A stretch of DNA of 64,000 nucleotides from an uncultured Sphingomonas sp. (GTDB lineage Bacteria > Pseudomonadota > Alphaproteobacteria > Sphingomonadales > Sphingomonadaceae), in NCBI RefSeq assembly GCF_913062585.1, contig NZ_CAJXWX010000001.1, forward strand, positions 186,001-250,000. Reading direction: 5' to 3'. The translations under genes were made by a program, and so were the position numbers. Positions 1-9,799 of this stretch are shown here, in pieces (position 1 is the first letter of the stretch; the number at the start of each line of letters is the position of its first letter). The notes beneath the pieces were generated by a model. The model did no database searches. It saw only the letters and a program-made list of their open reading frames with translations, and had not been told where the DNA came from.

Positions 1-689
1 AGGTCGCCGTTGCGATACGCCTCGCCATCGAACGCGGCATAGCCCGCCTGCGCCAGCTCGACCTCCTCGGCGATCTCGGCGGGCAGGGTCGGCGCCTCGT
101 CCACCTTGCCCAGGAATGCGCGGCTGTCGCCCTCGGGACGGCTGACCTTGCCGGTGGTCAGGTCGAGAATGCCCTCGAACAGCCCGCCCATGCCGACCGG
201 CCAGCTCATCGGCGCGACGTCGAGCGCCAGGATGTCGGCGATCTCGTCGAGCAGCTCGAAGGGCGGACGGCCCTCGCGATCCACCTTGTTGACGAAGGTG
301 ATGATCGGCACCGAGCGCAGACGGCACACCTCGAAGAGTTTGCGCGTCTGCGCCTCGATACCGCGCGCCGCGTCGATGACCATCACGGCCGAGTCGACCG
401 CGGTCAGGGTGCGATACGTGTCCTCCGAGAAATCCTCGTGGCCCGGCGTGTCGAGCAGGTTGAAGGTCACGCCGTCCTTCTCGAACGTCATGACCGACGA
501 CGTGACCGAGATGCCGCGCTGCTGCTCGATCTTCATCCAGTCCGAGCGCGCGCGCCGGTTCTGGCCCCGCGCCTTGACCTCGCCCGCCAAGTGGATCGCG
601 CCGCCGAAATAAAGCAGCTTTTCGGTCAGTGTCGTCTTGCCGGCGTCAGGGTGCGAGATGATCGCGAAGGTACGGCGGGGGGAAGTCAT
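1..689 (-). CDS. prfC: Peptide chain release factor 3, N-terminal part (runs off the window)
   Basis: Translational GTPase that recycles release factors RF1/RF2 from the ribosome after peptide release. Translating the minus strand from the ATG at 689 gives [20 protein letters not shown]: a P-loop (HPDAGKTT) within the first 20 residues, then [20 protein letters not shown] (switch I region), DTPGHEDF (G3) and NKVD (G4). The wording '[15 protein letters not shown]' separates RF3 from EF-G and LepA. About 229 codons are present and the 3' part lies before base 1. The frame is open to the window edge, so the ORF track shows only its plus-strand shadows. Family identity is clear; only the truncation by the window limits the call. 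Confidence 0.95.
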   Translation of the reverse strand, partial: MTSPRRTFAIISHPDAGKTTLTEKLLYFGGAIHLAGEVKARGQNRRARSDWMKIEQQRGISVTSSVMTFEKDGVTFNLLDTPGHEDFSEDTYRTLTAVDSAVMVIDAARGIEAQTRKLFEVCRLRSVPIITFVNKVDREGRPPFELLDEIADILALDVAPMSWPVGMGGLFEGILDLTTGKVSRPEGDSRAFLGKVDEAPTLPAEIAEEVELAQAGYAAFDGEAYRNGD

Positions 690-819
690 GGGCGGCTCTG
701 TCGAATAGGGAATTGGCGCATCCGAGCGCCCGAGATGATCCGCCTGTTACAGCAAATTGTGGCACAAGACAGGCCCCGGATTTTGGGGGCCGATCATGCC
801 GAACGTCATACATGCCCCC

Positions 820-841
820 CACCCCGGCGGAGGCCGGGGTG
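820..841. repeat. Palindromic intergenic repeat (CACCCCGGC / GCCGGGGTG)
   Basis: Nine-base arms CACCCCGGC and GCCGGGGTG around GGAG form a strong hairpin in the gap between prfC and the aldose-epimerase-like gene. The same core recurs at 15638-15657. No T-tract follows on either strand, so it looks like a dispersed palindromic repeat rather than a classical terminator. Confidence 0.7.
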
Positions 842-864
842 GGATGGAAGGAAGGGCGGAGTCC

Positions 865-1746
865 TTACCCCGCCAGCGTCACCGTCATCTGCATGACCTT
901 CTCACCCCCGACCGGCACGACGAATACGCCGGGCTTGTCGGTGAAGTCGCCGTCGAACCCTTCGGGGTCGGCGATGCCGTGCCAGGGCTCGACACAGACA
1001 TAGGCGGCCCCCGGCTTGGTCCATATGCCGAGCTTGGGCGTGTCGGGGAAGGCGATGCGGAGTTGCGGCGCGCTATCGACGCCGTAGGTCAGCGACTGGC
1101 TCTCGACCGGGTCCCAGACCAACGCGTCGTCGGTGAACAGGTCGTCGGCCAGGTGCAGCACCCGGCCGTCGAGCGGGCTGTCGCGGCGATCCTCGGCGAT
1201 CAGGCCATCGGGCGCGATCTTGCGCAGGCGGGCGGGCTCGTCCTTCTCGAAGAGGATGCGGTGGTCGGCCCGCGCCTCGCCATAGGGCAGCGGCCAGGCG
1301 AAGGCGGGGTGGAAGCCGAAGCTGGCAGGCATGGGTTCCTCGCCGCGGTTGAGGACGCGGATTTCCATCACCAGCGTCGCCTCTTCCAGCCGGAACTCCG
1401 CCTCCAGCCGGAAGGCGAAGGGATAGGAGGTTCGTGTCGCCTCGCTATCGCCCAGCGAGAAGACCGCGCGGGTGGCCTCATGCGTCACCAGCTCGAACAT
1501 CGAATGGCGGGCGAAACCGTGCTTGGCCATCGGATAATGCTGGCCGTTCAGGCGGATGCCGTCGCGGGTCACGCCGATGACCGGGAACAGCAGGGGCGCG
1601 CGGCCGGTCCAGAAAGCCGGGTCCGCATTGGTCATCAGCTCGCGACCCTCGGCGTCCTGCAACGACGACAGCTCGGCGCCGAACGGATTGATCGCCGCCG
1701 ACAGATGGCCATTGCCGATGCGGACCCAGTTTTCCTCATTAGCCAC
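865..1746 (-). CDS. Aldose 1-epimerase family protein (galactose mutarotase-like)
   Basis: 293 residues of the aldose 1-epimerase (LacX-like) beta-sandwich family, which interconverts sugar anomers. Seen: 'NPFGAELSSLQD' near the N-terminus, 'GRAPLLFPVIG' and 'KHGFARHSMFEL' (the His-bearing segment), 'PASFGFHPAFAWPL' with the second family His, and 'VCVEPWHGIADPEG' with a conserved acidic residue. The start is GTG (not ATG), with AGGGAG about nine bases upstream. It overlaps the pheT stop by 8 bp, so it is probably co-transcribed with pheST, although no functional tie is known. No signal peptide, so cytoplasmic. The actual sugar substrate cannot be read from sequence. Confidence 0.85.
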   Translation of the reverse strand: MANEENWVRIGNGHLSAAINPFGAELSSLQDAEGRELMTNADPAFWTGRAPLLFPVIGVTRDGIRLNGQHYPMAKHGFARHSMFELVTHEATRAVFSLGDSEATRTSYPFAFRLEAEFRLEEATLVMEIRVLNRGEEPMPASFGFHPAFAWPLPYGEARADHRILFEKDEPARLRKIAPDGLIAEDRRDSPLDGRVLHLADDLFTDDALVWDPVESQSLTYGVDSAPQLRIAFPDTPKLGIWTKPGAAYVCVEPWHGIADPEGFDGDFTDKPGVFVVPVGGEKVMQMTVTLAG

Positions 1747-4102
1747 GAAGTTGCGCTCCCTGCTTGGCGGCCGCCGCGACGATCTTGTCGGCGATGGCCT
1801 TCAGCTCCTCGTCGGTGAAGCTCTTCTGCGAAGGCTGCAGCAGCACCTCGACCGCGACCGACTTGTGGCCCTCGGGCACGCCCTGTCCGGCGAACACGTC
1901 GAACACGCGCGCGGCGGTGATCGCGGCCTTGTCCGCACCCCGCACCGCGCGGATCAGCATGTCGGCCGCGAGCGTGTCGGGCACCAGGAAGGCGAAGTCG
2001 CGGCGGACCGATTGCAGCGCGGGCGGCGTATAGGCCGGGCGCATGAAGCCGGTCGCGCGCTTGGGCGGGATCGCGTCGAGATACAGCTCCACCGCCGCCA
2101 CCGCGCCGTCGAGGTCGAACGCCTTGAGCACCGAGGGGTGGACCATGCCGAACGCCGCCAGCACCGTCTTCGGGCCGAGGCGCAGCGTGCCCGACTGGCC
2201 GGGATGCCAGGCGTCGCCCGCCTCGCCCATCACCTGCAAATTATCCACAGGGGCCCCTGCCTGGGCGAGCAGCGCGATCGCCTCGGCCTTGGCGTCGTAC
2301 GCGTCGAAGCCCTGCGCCTTGCCCGAGCGCCAGTTGCGGGGGCTCTTGTCGCCCGCCAGCACCACGCCCAGCGTCGGCCGCTCGGCCTCTTCTAGATAGC
2401 GGCGGCCGATCTCGAACAGGCGGACGGTGCCCGCGCCGCGCTTGATGTTGCGCTCGGTCGCGGCGAGCAGGCCGGGGAGGAGCGAGGGCCGCATGACCTT
2501 CAGATCCTCGCTGATCGGGTTGGCCAGCGTGAAGGCACCGCCGCCGAAGGGCGCGGCCTGCGCCTCGCTGATGAAGCTCCACGTCACCGCCTCGTCCAGG
2601 CCACGCGCGGCGGCGGCGCGGCGGGCGCGGCGCTCCAGCTTCTGCTGCGGCGTGGCGGTGGGACGCGCGACGCCGGGCGCGCGGGGGAGTGCCACCGGGG
2701 GAACATGGTCGATCCCCTCGATGCGGATGACTTCCTCGACCAGATCGGCGGGGCCGTCAATGTCGCGGCGCCAGCTCGGCGCAGTGACCTGCCAGTCGGC
2801 GGTGACAGTGAAGCCCAGCGACTCGAGGATCGCCTTCTGCCGCGCCGGTTCGACGGCGAGGCCGCCGAGCGTTTCCGCCAGATTCGGGTCATAGGCAATG
2901 GTCTTGCCCACGACCGGCGGCTGGCCCGCGCGCGTCACGCTGCTCGCCTTGCCTCCGCAGATGTGCAGGACCAGGGAGGTCGCGATGGCGAGGCCGTCAT
3001 CCAGGAACGCCGGGTCCACCCCGCGCTCGAACCGCTGGCGCGCGTCGGAGGTCAGGCCCAGCTTCTGGCCGGTCCGCGCGATCGCCTCGGGCGCGAAATA
3101 GGCGCATTCGATGATGACATCGGTGGTCGTCTCCGACACGCCCGAATGCTCACCGCCCATGATGCCGCCGATATCGTGCACCGCCGCTTCATCAGCGATG
3201 ACGGTCATGCCCTCGGACAGCGTGTAGGTCTTGCCGTTCAGCGCCTCGACCTTCTCGCCGTCCCTGGCCTTGCGCGCGACCAGACCGCCTGACAGCTTGG
3301 CCTTGTCATAGACGTGCAAAGGGCGGCCGAGATCGACCGTCATATAATTGGTGATGTCGACCAGTGCCGAAATCGGCTTCTGCCCGATCGCGGTGAGGCG
3401 CTGGCGCATCCATTCGGGGGCCTCGCCATTGGTCAGGCCCGACACGCCCTGCGCATAGAAGGCCGGGCAGCCCTCGGCATCCTCGATCCGCACATCGGGA
3501 CCAGCGCCCTCGCCCGCGACCGACGGCACGGTCGGCGCGATCAGCGTGCCCAGCCCTGCGGCGGCGAGATCGCGCGCGATGCCGTGGACCCCCATGCAGT
3601 CTTGGCGATTCGGCGTGATCGACACGTCGATGACCGGATCGTTCAGGCCCGCATAATCGGGGAAGGACGTGCCCACCACCGCATCCTCGGGCAGTTCGAT
3701 GATGCCGTCATGGCCCTCGCCGATCTGCAACTCGCGCGCCGAGCACATCATGCCGTTCGACTCGACGCCGCGAATGGCGGCGACCTTCAACGTCACGTCG
3801 AGGCCGGGGACATAGGCCCCCGGCGCGCCGAACACGCCGACCAGCCCTGCGCGCGCATTGGGCGCGCCGCACACGACCTGCATCGGGCCGTCGCCCGCAT
3901 CGACCGACAGCACCTGAAGCTTGTCGGCCTGCGGATGCCGCTCCGCCGACAGGATGCGCGCGACGCGGAACGAGGCCAGCGCCTCGCCCGGATTATGCAC
4001 GCTCTCGACCTCCAGGCCGATACGGGTCAGCCCCTCGACAATGGCATCGAGCGAGGCGTCGGTGTCCAGATGGCTCTTCAGCCAGCCCAGGGTGAACTTC
4101 AT
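1739..4102 (-). CDS. pheT: Phenylalanine--tRNA ligase beta subunit
   Basis: Beta subunit of the alpha2-beta2 phenylalanyl-tRNA synthetase, which charges tRNA-Phe and edits mis-activated tyrosine. The track ORF starts 53 codons too early. The real start is the ATG at 4102 ([12 protein letters not shown]), the standard family N-terminus, overlapping the pheS stop by ATGA. It is 787 aa, normal for the family. Domains in order: N-terminal tRNA-binding OB fold (about 40-150, '[16 protein letters not shown]'), B3/B4 editing domain (about 210-390), B5 (about 405-470), catalytic-core-like module, and C-terminal ferredoxin-like anticodon-binding domain from '[12 protein letters not shown]' onward. The gene is intact. 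Confidence 0.98.
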   Translation of the reverse strand: MKFTLGWLKSHLDTDASLDAIVEGLTRIGLEVESVHNPGEALASFRVARILSAERHPQADKLQVLSVDAGDGPMQVVCGAPNARAGLVGVFGAPGAYVPGLDVTLKVAAIRGVESNGMMCSARELQIGEGHDGIIELPEDAVVGTSFPDYAGLNDPVIDVSITPNRQDCMGVHGIARDLAAAGLGTLIAPTVPSVAGEGAGPDVRIEDAEGCPAFYAQGVSGLTNGEAPEWMRQRLTAIGQKPISALVDITNYMTVDLGRPLHVYDKAKLSGGLVARKARDGEKVEALNGKTYTLSEGMTVIADEAAVHDIGGIMGGEHSGVSETTTDVIIECAYFAPEAIARTGQKLGLTSDARQRFERGVDPAFLDDGLAIATSLVLHICGGKASSVTRAGQPPVVGKTIAYDPNLAETLGGLAVEPARQKAILESLGFTVTADWQVTAPSWRRDIDGPADLVEEVIRIEGIDHVPPVALPRAPGVARPTATPQQKLERRARRAAAARGLDEAVTWSFISEAQAAPFGGGAFTLANPISEDLKVMRPSLLPGLLAATERNIKRGAGTVRLFEIGRRYLEEAERPTLGVVLAGDKSPRNWRSGKAQGFDAYDAKAEAIALLAQAGAPVDNLQVMGEAGDAWHPGQSGTLRLGPKTVLAAFGMVHPSVLKAFDLDGAVAAVELYLDAIPPKRATGFMRPAYTPPALQSVRRDFAFLVPDTLAADMLIRAVRGADKAAITAARVFDVFAGQGVPEGHKSVAVEVLLQPSQKSFTDEELKAIADKIVAAAAKQGAQLRG

Positions 4103-5196
4103 GCGCCGACTCCTCCCGACAGCGTGGGTACGTCGAGGCTCGCGAACCCGTAATGCTTCAACCAGCGGATATCGCCGTCGAAGAAGGCGCGCAGATCGTC
4201 CATCCCGTATTTCAGCATGGCGAGGCGATCGATGCCGCAACCAAAGGCGAAGCCCTGCCACTCGTTCGGATCAAGCCCGCACGCCGCGATGACCTTGGGG
4301 TGGACCATGCCGCTGCCCAGCACTTCCATCCAGCCGCCGCCGGACCCGCCGATGACGCGCTTGCCCTTTTCGATGGTGTAGCCGACATCGACCTCGGCCG
4401 AGGGTTCGGTGAAGGGGAAATAGCTGGGGCGCAGGCGCAGGACGATGTCGTCGCGCTCGAAGAACGCCTTGAGGAAGGTCTCCAGCGTCCATTTGAGATG
4501 GCCGAGCGTGATGCCCTTGTCGATCACCAGCCCCTCGACCTGGTGGAACATCGGCGTGTGGGTCGCGTCCGAGTCGGAGCGATAGGTGCGGCCCGGCGCG
4601 ATGATGCGGATCGGCGGCTTGCTGTCCAGCATGGTGCGGATCTGCACCGGCGAGGTGTGGGTGCGCAGCACGCGGCGCACCGTCCGCTCGTCGCCGCCCA
4701 CCTCGACACCGGCCAGATAGAAGGTGTCGTGCATCGCGCGCGCCGGATGCGTCTCCGGAATGTTGAGCGCGGTGAAATTATGCCAGTCGGTCTCGACCTC
4801 CGGGCCGGTCGCCACCGCGAAGCCCAGATCGGCGAAGATCTCGGCCAGTTCGTCCATCACCTGGCTGACCGGGTGGACGGTGCCGAAACCGCTGGTATCG
4901 ACCGGCAGGGTCATGTCCAGCCGTTCGGACGACAGGCGTGCGTCGAGCGCCGCCTGCTCCAGCGCGGCCTTGCGCGCGGTCAGCGCCTCGGTCACGGCCT
5001 CGCGCAGGCCATGGATGCGCGGCCCCTCGACCTGGCGTTCCTCGGGGCTCATCTTGCCCAGCGTCTTGAGCAGCTGGGTGATGCGGCCCTGCTTGCCCAG
5101 CGCATCGACGCGCACCGTCTCCAGCGCGTCCAGCGCGGGCGCGGCGGCGATGGCGGCCAGCAGATGCTCGCGCATATGGTCTGTTTCGTTGCTCAC
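4099..5196 (-). CDS. pheS: Phenylalanine--tRNA ligase alpha subunit
   Basis: Catalytic alpha subunit of PheRS, 365 aa, first gene of pheS-pheT. Class II synthetase motifs are visible: motif 1 around '[19 protein letters not shown]', motif 2 '[12 protein letters not shown]' with '[21 protein letters not shown]', and motif 3 near '[17 protein letters not shown]'. The N-terminal coiled-coil arm covers roughly residues 1-85. I keep the GTG start at 5196 because GGAG lies at good spacing upstream and the distance to '[13 protein letters not shown]' matches other PheS proteins; an ATG at 5175 is the alternative. pheST is about 39 kb from rpmI-rplT, to which it is often joined in bacteria. Confidence 0.98.
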   Translation of the reverse strand: MSNETDHMREHLLAAIAAAPALDALETVRVDALGKQGRITQLLKTLGKMSPEERQVEGPRIHGLREAVTEALTARKAALEQAALDARLSSERLDMTLPVDTSGFGTVHPVSQVMDELAEIFADLGFAVATGPEVETDWHNFTALNIPETHPARAMHDTFYLAGVEVGGDERTVRRVLRTHTSPVQIRTMLDSKPPIRIIAPGRTYRSDSDATHTPMFHQVEGLVIDKGITLGHLKWTLETFLKAFFERDDIVLRLRPSYFPFTEPSAEVDVGYTIEKGKRVIGGSGGGWMEVLGSGMVHPKVIAACGLDPNEWQGFAFGCGIDRLAMLKYGMDDLRAFFDGDIRWLKHYGFASLDVPTLSGGVGA

Positions 5197-5220
5197 TCTT
5201 CACTCCGTCGGCCGCTGCGC

Positions 5221-5238
5221 CCGCTCCAAAGGGAGCGG
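5221..5238 (-). other. Short perfect hairpin in the pheS leader
   Basis: CCGCTCC and GGAGCGG arms with a 4-base loop lie about 25 bases upstream of the pheS start. A phenylalanine attenuator would need a Phe-rich leader peptide and a T-tract; I see neither. Listed only as a structure. The rest of 5197-5447 holds the divergent promoters of pheS and the diguanylate cyclase, with no box I can assign. Confidence 0.3.
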
Positions 5239-5447
5239 CCCGTGCCGGTTGGCGGTACGCCATCGCCGTAGCGGCTAGGGGCGGCCCGGATCAATCCTTC
5301 AGGAAAGCGCAACCCGATTTCGCCATCCGGAGCAACGGGCGTGGGATAATTTATTCAGGCAATGCAAGAAAACTGAAACCTATCCCAAGTTAGGGCCGCG
5401 TCAGTCGGCTCCGGGGGAGGCATACCGGCAGAAGCAGGGCCCGAACC

Positions 5448-6593
5448 ATGGTCATACTCGATATCGTCAGCTTGCAGGTCGTGGCGGCGCTGGGCAGCAT
5501 CCTGTCCGGCCTGATTCACTTCTTTCCGGGCATGACCAGCCGCGAACCCGGCCGCTGGCCTTATTGGTGGGGGGCGGGCAAGGTCCTGATCGGCGTGACC
5601 AACGGCCTGGGGCTGCATTTCGACGGCACCCGGCTGTCGCTGCCCGAACGCCTGACCGATCTGATCCTGCTGCTCGGCCTTTGCCTGTGCATCCACGGCC
5701 TGACCATTTTCGCGCGCCGCCGCCCGCCACTGCCGATCAACGCGATATTGCTGGGCATGCTCGCCCTGACCATCGTGCTGCTCCTGTTCGGGAGCCGTGA
5801 CGTGCGGCTGCCGGTCATGGTGCTGGGCGGCACGCGGACCTTGTTCAACTTCACCGCCGCATGGCTGCTCTTTCACATCGCCCGGACCGAGGGGTTGCGC
5901 ACCGCCTGGATCATGGGCGTGTTGTTCGCCGCCACGTTCCCGCTGTTCCTCGCGCGAACCGCGCTGGTCCTGATCGCGCTGGGCGACCCCGTTTGGCAGG
6001 ACGTCGCCCAGCGGACCGCCGATTGGAGCGTCGGCATCGCGATCATCCTGGTATCGCTCTGTCATTTCGCGCTGCTGCTGATCGACGCAGAGCGGGTCCA
6101 GGCGTCGCTGGCGCGACAGGCCGGGCGCGATCACCTGACCGGTGCGCTCAACCGTTTCGGGCTGGGGCAGATCGAACGCACGCTGGCGGGAACGGTCACG
6201 CTGCTGCTGATCGACATCGACCGGTTCAAGGCGCTGAACGACAGCCAGGGGCACGGCGCGGGCGACACGGTGCTGCGCCTGCTCGCCGATCTGGCGCAGC
6301 GCGAGATCGGCGAGCGCGGAATGCTGGTCCGGATCGGCGGCGACGAGTTCCTGTGCGTGCTGCCCGGGTGCGACGAGGTGACGGCGAACAGGATCGCGTC
6401 GGGATTGTCCGACCGTTTCGACCGCGCGGTCGCGGCGCTGGTCGACGGACCATGCCATCCGGGGCTGAGCATCGGCCTGGCACGCGGCCCGGTCACGCCG
6501 TCGCTGGACGCGCTGATCGCCCAGGCCGACGGCGCGATGTACACGATCAAGCGCCAGCGCCAGTCGCGAGGGCTGCCCGCCAAGGCGGCGTAA
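5448..6593 (+). CDS. Membrane-anchored diguanylate cyclase (GGDEF)
   Basis: 381 aa. The N-terminal half (about 1-215) has six or seven hydrophobic segments and no recognisable named sensor domain; the C-terminal half is a GGDEF domain that makes cyclic di-GMP from two GTP. The active-site loop 'RIGGDEF' is intact at residues 297-301, preceded by 'LIDIDRFKALNDSQGHGAGD', which binds metal and nucleotide. The inhibitory I-site (RxxD five residues before GG) is absent: the sequence there is GERG. ATG start. It stands alone, divergent from pheS and convergent with alaC. The signal sensed by the membrane part is unknown; enzymatic competence is inferred from intact motifs. Confidence 0.9.
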   Translation: MVILDIVSLQVVAALGSILSGLIHFFPGMTSREPGRWPYWWGAGKVLIGVTNGLGLHFDGTRLSLPERLTDLILLLGLCLCIHGLTIFARRRPPLPINAILLGMLALTIVLLLFGSRDVRLPVMVLGGTRTLFNFTAAWLLFHIARTEGLRTAWIMGVLFAATFPLFLARTALVLIALGDPVWQDVAQRTADWSVGIAIILVSLCHFALLLIDAERVQASLARQAGRDHLTGALNRFGLGQIERTLAGTVTLLLIDIDRFKALNDSQGHGAGDTVLRLLADLAQREIGERGMLVRIGGDEFLCVLPGCDEVTANRIASGLSDRFDRAVAALVDGPCHPGLSIGLARGPVTPSLDALIAQADGAMYTIKRQRQSRGLPAKAA

Positions 6594-6654
6594 GGGCGTC
6601 CGACCGGCGTCCCGGAGCCAGGGGACGGCGGCACGCGCCACCGCCCCTGTTTCC

Positions 6655-7866
6655 TCACCCCGCCTTGGTCGAACCCGGCGTGTTGACGCCCATCGACTGG
6701 AGGTAACGCTTGACGTTGCGCGCCGCCTGGCGGAGCCGCTGTTCGTTCTCGACCAGCGCGATGCGCACGAAGCCCTCGCCATTCTCGCCGTAACCGACGC
6801 CCGGCGCGACCGCGACCTTGGCCTCGGTCAGGAGTTGCTTGGAAAATTCCAGGCTTCCCAGATGCGCCAGCGCGGGCGGCAGCGGCGCCCAGGCGAACAT
6901 AGAGGCCTTCGGGCTGGGAATATCCCACCCCGCCCGGCCGAAGCTCTCGACCAGCACGTCGCGGCGCTTGTGGTAAAGCTGGCGGTTCTTCTCGACGATA
7001 TCCTGCGGCCCGTTGAGCGCGGCGCAGGCCGCCGCCTGGATCGGCGTGAAGGCGCCGTAATCCAGATACGACTTCACCCGCGTCATCGCCGCGATCAGCT
7101 TCCGGTTGCCGACCGCGAAACCGATTCGCCAGCCCGCCATCGAATAGGTCTTGGACAGCGAGGTGAACTCGACCGCGACGTCCTTGCCACCCTTCACCTG
7201 CAGGATCGAAGGCGTCGGATTGCCGTCATAATAAAGCTCGGAATAGGCGAGGTCGCTCAGCACCCACAGCTCATGCTTCTTCGCGAACGCCACGAGCCGC
7301 TCGTAAAAGGCCAGGTCCACCGTCTCGGCGGTCGGGTTGGAGGGATAGTTGACCACCAGTACCGAGGGGCGCGGCACGGTGAAGTGCATCGCCCGCTCCA
7401 GGCTCTCGAAATAGGCCTCGTCCGGCGTCGTCGGCACCGCGCGGATCGTCGCGCCCGCGATGATGAAGCCGAAGGTGTGGATCGGATAGGAGGGGTTGGG
7501 CGCCAGGATCACGTCGCCCGGCGCGGTGATCGCGGTGGCGAGCGACGCCAAGCCTTCCTTCGAGCCCATGGTGACGACCACCTCGGTCTCGGGATCGAGA
7601 TCGACGCCGAAGCGGCGGCCATAATAATTGGCCTGGGCGCGGCGCAGGCCGGGAATCCCCTTGGACTGGGAATAGCCGTGCGCGTCGGGCTTCTTGGCCA
7701 CCTCGACCAGCTTGTCGAGCACATGGTCGGGCGGCGGCAGGTCGGGATTGCCCATGCCCAGGTCGATAATGTCCTCGCCGCCCGCGCGCGCCGCCGCCCG
7801 CATCGCGTTGACTTCGGCGATGACATAGGGCGGCAGGCGCTTGATGCGGTAGAACTCTTCGGACAT
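6655..7866 (-). CDS. alaC: Alanine-forming PLP aminotransferase, AlaC/YfdZ type
   Basis: Fold-type I aminotransferase, 403 aa after trimming the track ORF to the ATG at 7866 (MSEEFYRIKRLPPYVIAEVN). It probably interconverts glutamate and pyruvate with 2-oxoglutarate and alanine. Seen: 'DLGMGNPDLPPPDHV', substrate/PLP contacts 'NYPSNPTAETV' and 'SDLAYSELYYDG', and the PLP lysine in 'SLSKTYSMAGWRIGF'. The N-terminus and 'HGYSQSKGIPGLRRA' match the AlaC branch rather than AspC. It stands alone, divergent from phaC. LL-diaminopimelate aminotransferase activity is a less likely alternative within this superfamily. Confidence 0.9.
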   Translation of the reverse strand: MSEEFYRIKRLPPYVIAEVNAMRAAARAGGEDIIDLGMGNPDLPPPDHVLDKLVEVAKKPDAHGYSQSKGIPGLRRAQANYYGRRFGVDLDPETEVVVTMGSKEGLASLATAITAPGDVILAPNPSYPIHTFGFIIAGATIRAVPTTPDEAYFESLERAMHFTVPRPSVLVVNYPSNPTAETVDLAFYERLVAFAKKHELWVLSDLAYSELYYDGNPTPSILQVKGGKDVAVEFTSLSKTYSMAGWRIGFAVGNRKLIAAMTRVKSYLDYGAFTPIQAAACAALNGPQDIVEKNRQLYHKRRDVLVESFGRAGWDIPSPKASMFAWAPLPPALAHLGSLEFSKQLLTEAKVAVAPGVGYGENGEGFVRIALVENEQRLRQAARNVKRYLQSMGVNTPGSTKAG

Positions 7867-7981
7867 GGGTCCCTCTGTGTAACGATTTGGGACCCGGACC
7901 TTAGCGGCTTTCGTTTCCCGACGCGACCCGACATGATGACGCAATATCCTGACGCCAACACGGCGCGCGACGAATGAGAGG

Positions 7982-9715
7982 ATGCGGATGACCCCCGGCC
8001 AGACGAACGCCCCCAATTCCACCGGCGCCCTGCCCACGCTGGAGGAGTTGCAGCATTGGACCTGGGTGATGGGCCGTGCGCAGCAGATGATGATGGAGGC
8101 CGCGCTGACGCCCCCGCCCGAGGGGGTGCCGGTGGTGCCCGGCTTCAACGACCCCGCCACGATGGGCCGCGTCCGCGACTTCTGGTCCGATTCGATGAAG
8201 CTGTGGCAACGCTTCATCGACCCCGCCGCCGAGCCCAGCCCCCCGCCCAAGCCTGACCGCCGGTTCAAGGCCGAACAGTGGCAGTCGCCGCTCTTCGACT
8301 GGATCCGGCAGAGCTATCAGGTCATCTCCGACCATATGCTGCGCGGCGTCGATGCGCTGGAGGGCGTGGAGCCGAAGCAGAAGGAGCAGATCCGCTTCGC
8401 CGCGCAAGGGTTCATCGACGCGATGAGCCCGACCAATTTTCCCGCGACCAACCCCGAAGTGCTCGACAAGATCGTCGAGACGCGCGGCGAGAATCTGCTG
8501 AAAGGCCTGCAGAACATGCTGGCCGATCTGGGTCGCGGCCAGCTGACCCATAGCGATTCGCGGGCGTTCGAGGTCGGCCGCAACCTGGCCGCCACGCCGG
8601 GCAAGGTGGTGAAGCGCAATTACCTGTACGAGCTGATCCACTATAGCCCGACCACCGAACAGGTGGCGGCGGTGCCGATCGTGATCTTTCCGCCCTGGAT
8701 CAACCGTTTCTACATTCTCGACCTCGCGCCCGAGAAGAGCCTGATCAAATGGCTGGTCGACCAGGGATTCAGCGTCTTCATGGTGTCGTGGAAGTCGGCG
8801 GACGCCACGATGAAGGATGTGGCCTGGGACGATTATGTCGCGGCGCAGGTCGATGCGATCGACACGGTGCGCGAGCTGCTCGACGTCGAGTCGGTCCACA
8901 CCGTCGGGTACTGCGTGGCGGGGACGACACTGGCCGCGACGCTCGCCTATCTCTCGGCCACAGGCGACGCGGGCAAGGTCGCCAGCGCCACCTTCTTCAC
9001 CGCGCAGGTCGATTTCTCCAAGGCGGGCGAGCTGCTCCACTTCGTCGATGACGAGCAGCTGAAGCTGATCGCCGCCCTGTCGCCCGAGGGGTATCTGGAC
9101 GGGCGCTATCTGGCGATGACCTTCAACCTGCTGCGCGGGCGCGACCTGATCTGGAACTACGTCACCAACAACTATCTGCTGGGGCGCGACTATGTGCCGT
9201 TCGACCTGCTCCACTGGAACGGCGACGTCACCAACCTGCCGGCCAAATGGCATCTCGGCTATCTGACCGACCTCTACCGCGACAATCTGTTGATGACGCC
9301 CGGCGCGATGCGCATCGGCGACGTGGCGCTGGACCTGACCAAAGTGGCGACCCCCGCCTATGTCCAGGCGGGGCGGGAGGATCATATCGCGCCGCCCGAA
9401 AGCGTGTGGAAGATCACCGACGCCTTTACGGGGCCGCTTCGCTTCGTGCTGGCGGGATCGGGGCATATCGCGGGCGTGGTGAATCCCCCGGCGGCGGGCA
9501 AATATCAGTATTGGACCAACGACCAGCCCGCCGCCACGCTGGCCGAGTTCGTCGCGGGCGCCACCGAGACCAAGGGCAGCTGGTGGCCCGACTGGGCCCA
9601 GTGGCTGCGAGCGCGCGACTCCGCCACCGTTCCGGCAGAGGGTGCCCGCATCCCGGGCCAGGGCGCCCTGCCCGCCATCGACGAAGCGCCCGGACGCTAC
9701 GTCAGACAGCGCTAA
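7982..9715 (+). CDS. phaC: Class I poly(3-hydroxyalkanoate) synthase
   Basis: 577 aa PHA polymerase that joins (R)-3-hydroxyacyl-CoA units into storage polyester at the granule surface. The lipase-like box is 'VGYCVAG', with catalytic Cys at residue 311; the matching Asp is in 'AGREDHIAP' (D467) and the His in 'GSGHIAGVVNP' (H495). 'FPPWINRFYILDL' and 'NNYLLGRDYVPFDLLHWNGD' are typical of the family. Length and single-subunit architecture point to class I (short-chain substrates). The gene is followed by a phasin gene across a palindromic operator-like region. Precursor supply genes phaA/phaB are not in the window. Confidence 0.96.
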   Translation: MRMTPGQTNAPNSTGALPTLEELQHWTWVMGRAQQMMMEAALTPPPEGVPVVPGFNDPATMGRVRDFWSDSMKLWQRFIDPAAEPSPPPKPDRRFKAEQWQSPLFDWIRQSYQVISDHMLRGVDALEGVEPKQKEQIRFAAQGFIDAMSPTNFPATNPEVLDKIVETRGENLLKGLQNMLADLGRGQLTHSDSRAFEVGRNLAATPGKVVKRNYLYELIHYSPTTEQVAAVPIVIFPPWINRFYILDLAPEKSLIKWLVDQGFSVFMVSWKSADATMKDVAWDDYVAAQVDAIDTVRELLDVESVHTVGYCVAGTTLAATLAYLSATGDAGKVASATFFTAQVDFSKAGELLHFVDDEQLKLIAALSPEGYLDGRYLAMTFNLLRGRDLIWNYVTNNYLLGRDYVPFDLLHWNGDVTNLPAKWHLGYLTDLYRDNLLMTPGAMRIGDVALDLTKVATPAYVQAGREDHIAPPESVWKITDAFTGPLRFVLAGSGHIAGVVNPPAAGKYQYWTNDQPAATLAEFVAGATETKGSWWPDWAQWLRARDSATVPAEGARIPGQGALPAIDEAPGRYVRQR

Positions 9716-9722
9716 AACGATA

Positions 9723-9784
9723 TTGCTGCACTGCACAATAGGCTTGATTCCGGTCAATCGAATCGCTATTGTGCAGCGCAACAA
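9723..9784. promoter_or_regulatory. Inverted repeat between phaC and phasin; probable PhaR operator
   Basis: Two 19-base arms (9723-9741 and 9766-9784), reverse complements at 17 of 19 positions, both contain CTGCACAATAG preceded by TGC-rich bases, with a 24-base spacer. Alphaproteobacterial PhaR repressors are known to bind TGC-rich dyads near phasin and phaC genes, so this is most likely the phasin operator/promoter. The long spacer and lack of a T-run argue against a simple terminator. Confidence 0.65.
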
Positions 9785-9799
9785 ATCGGGAGAGTGCTG

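Noticed and set aside
757-1818. 353-aa plus-strand ORF opposite the aldose-epimerase gene
   Set aside because: Arg/Gly/Ala/His-rich composition typical of antisense frames in GC-rich DNA; the minus-strand gene has clear family motifs.
5197-5447. Phenylalanine attenuator upstream of pheS
   Set aside because: A hairpin exists but there is no Phe-rich leader peptide and no T-tract.
7901-9784. 627-aa minus-strand ORF opposite phaC
   Set aside because: No recognisable domain and shadow-type composition; phaC has all catalytic motifs on the plus strand.
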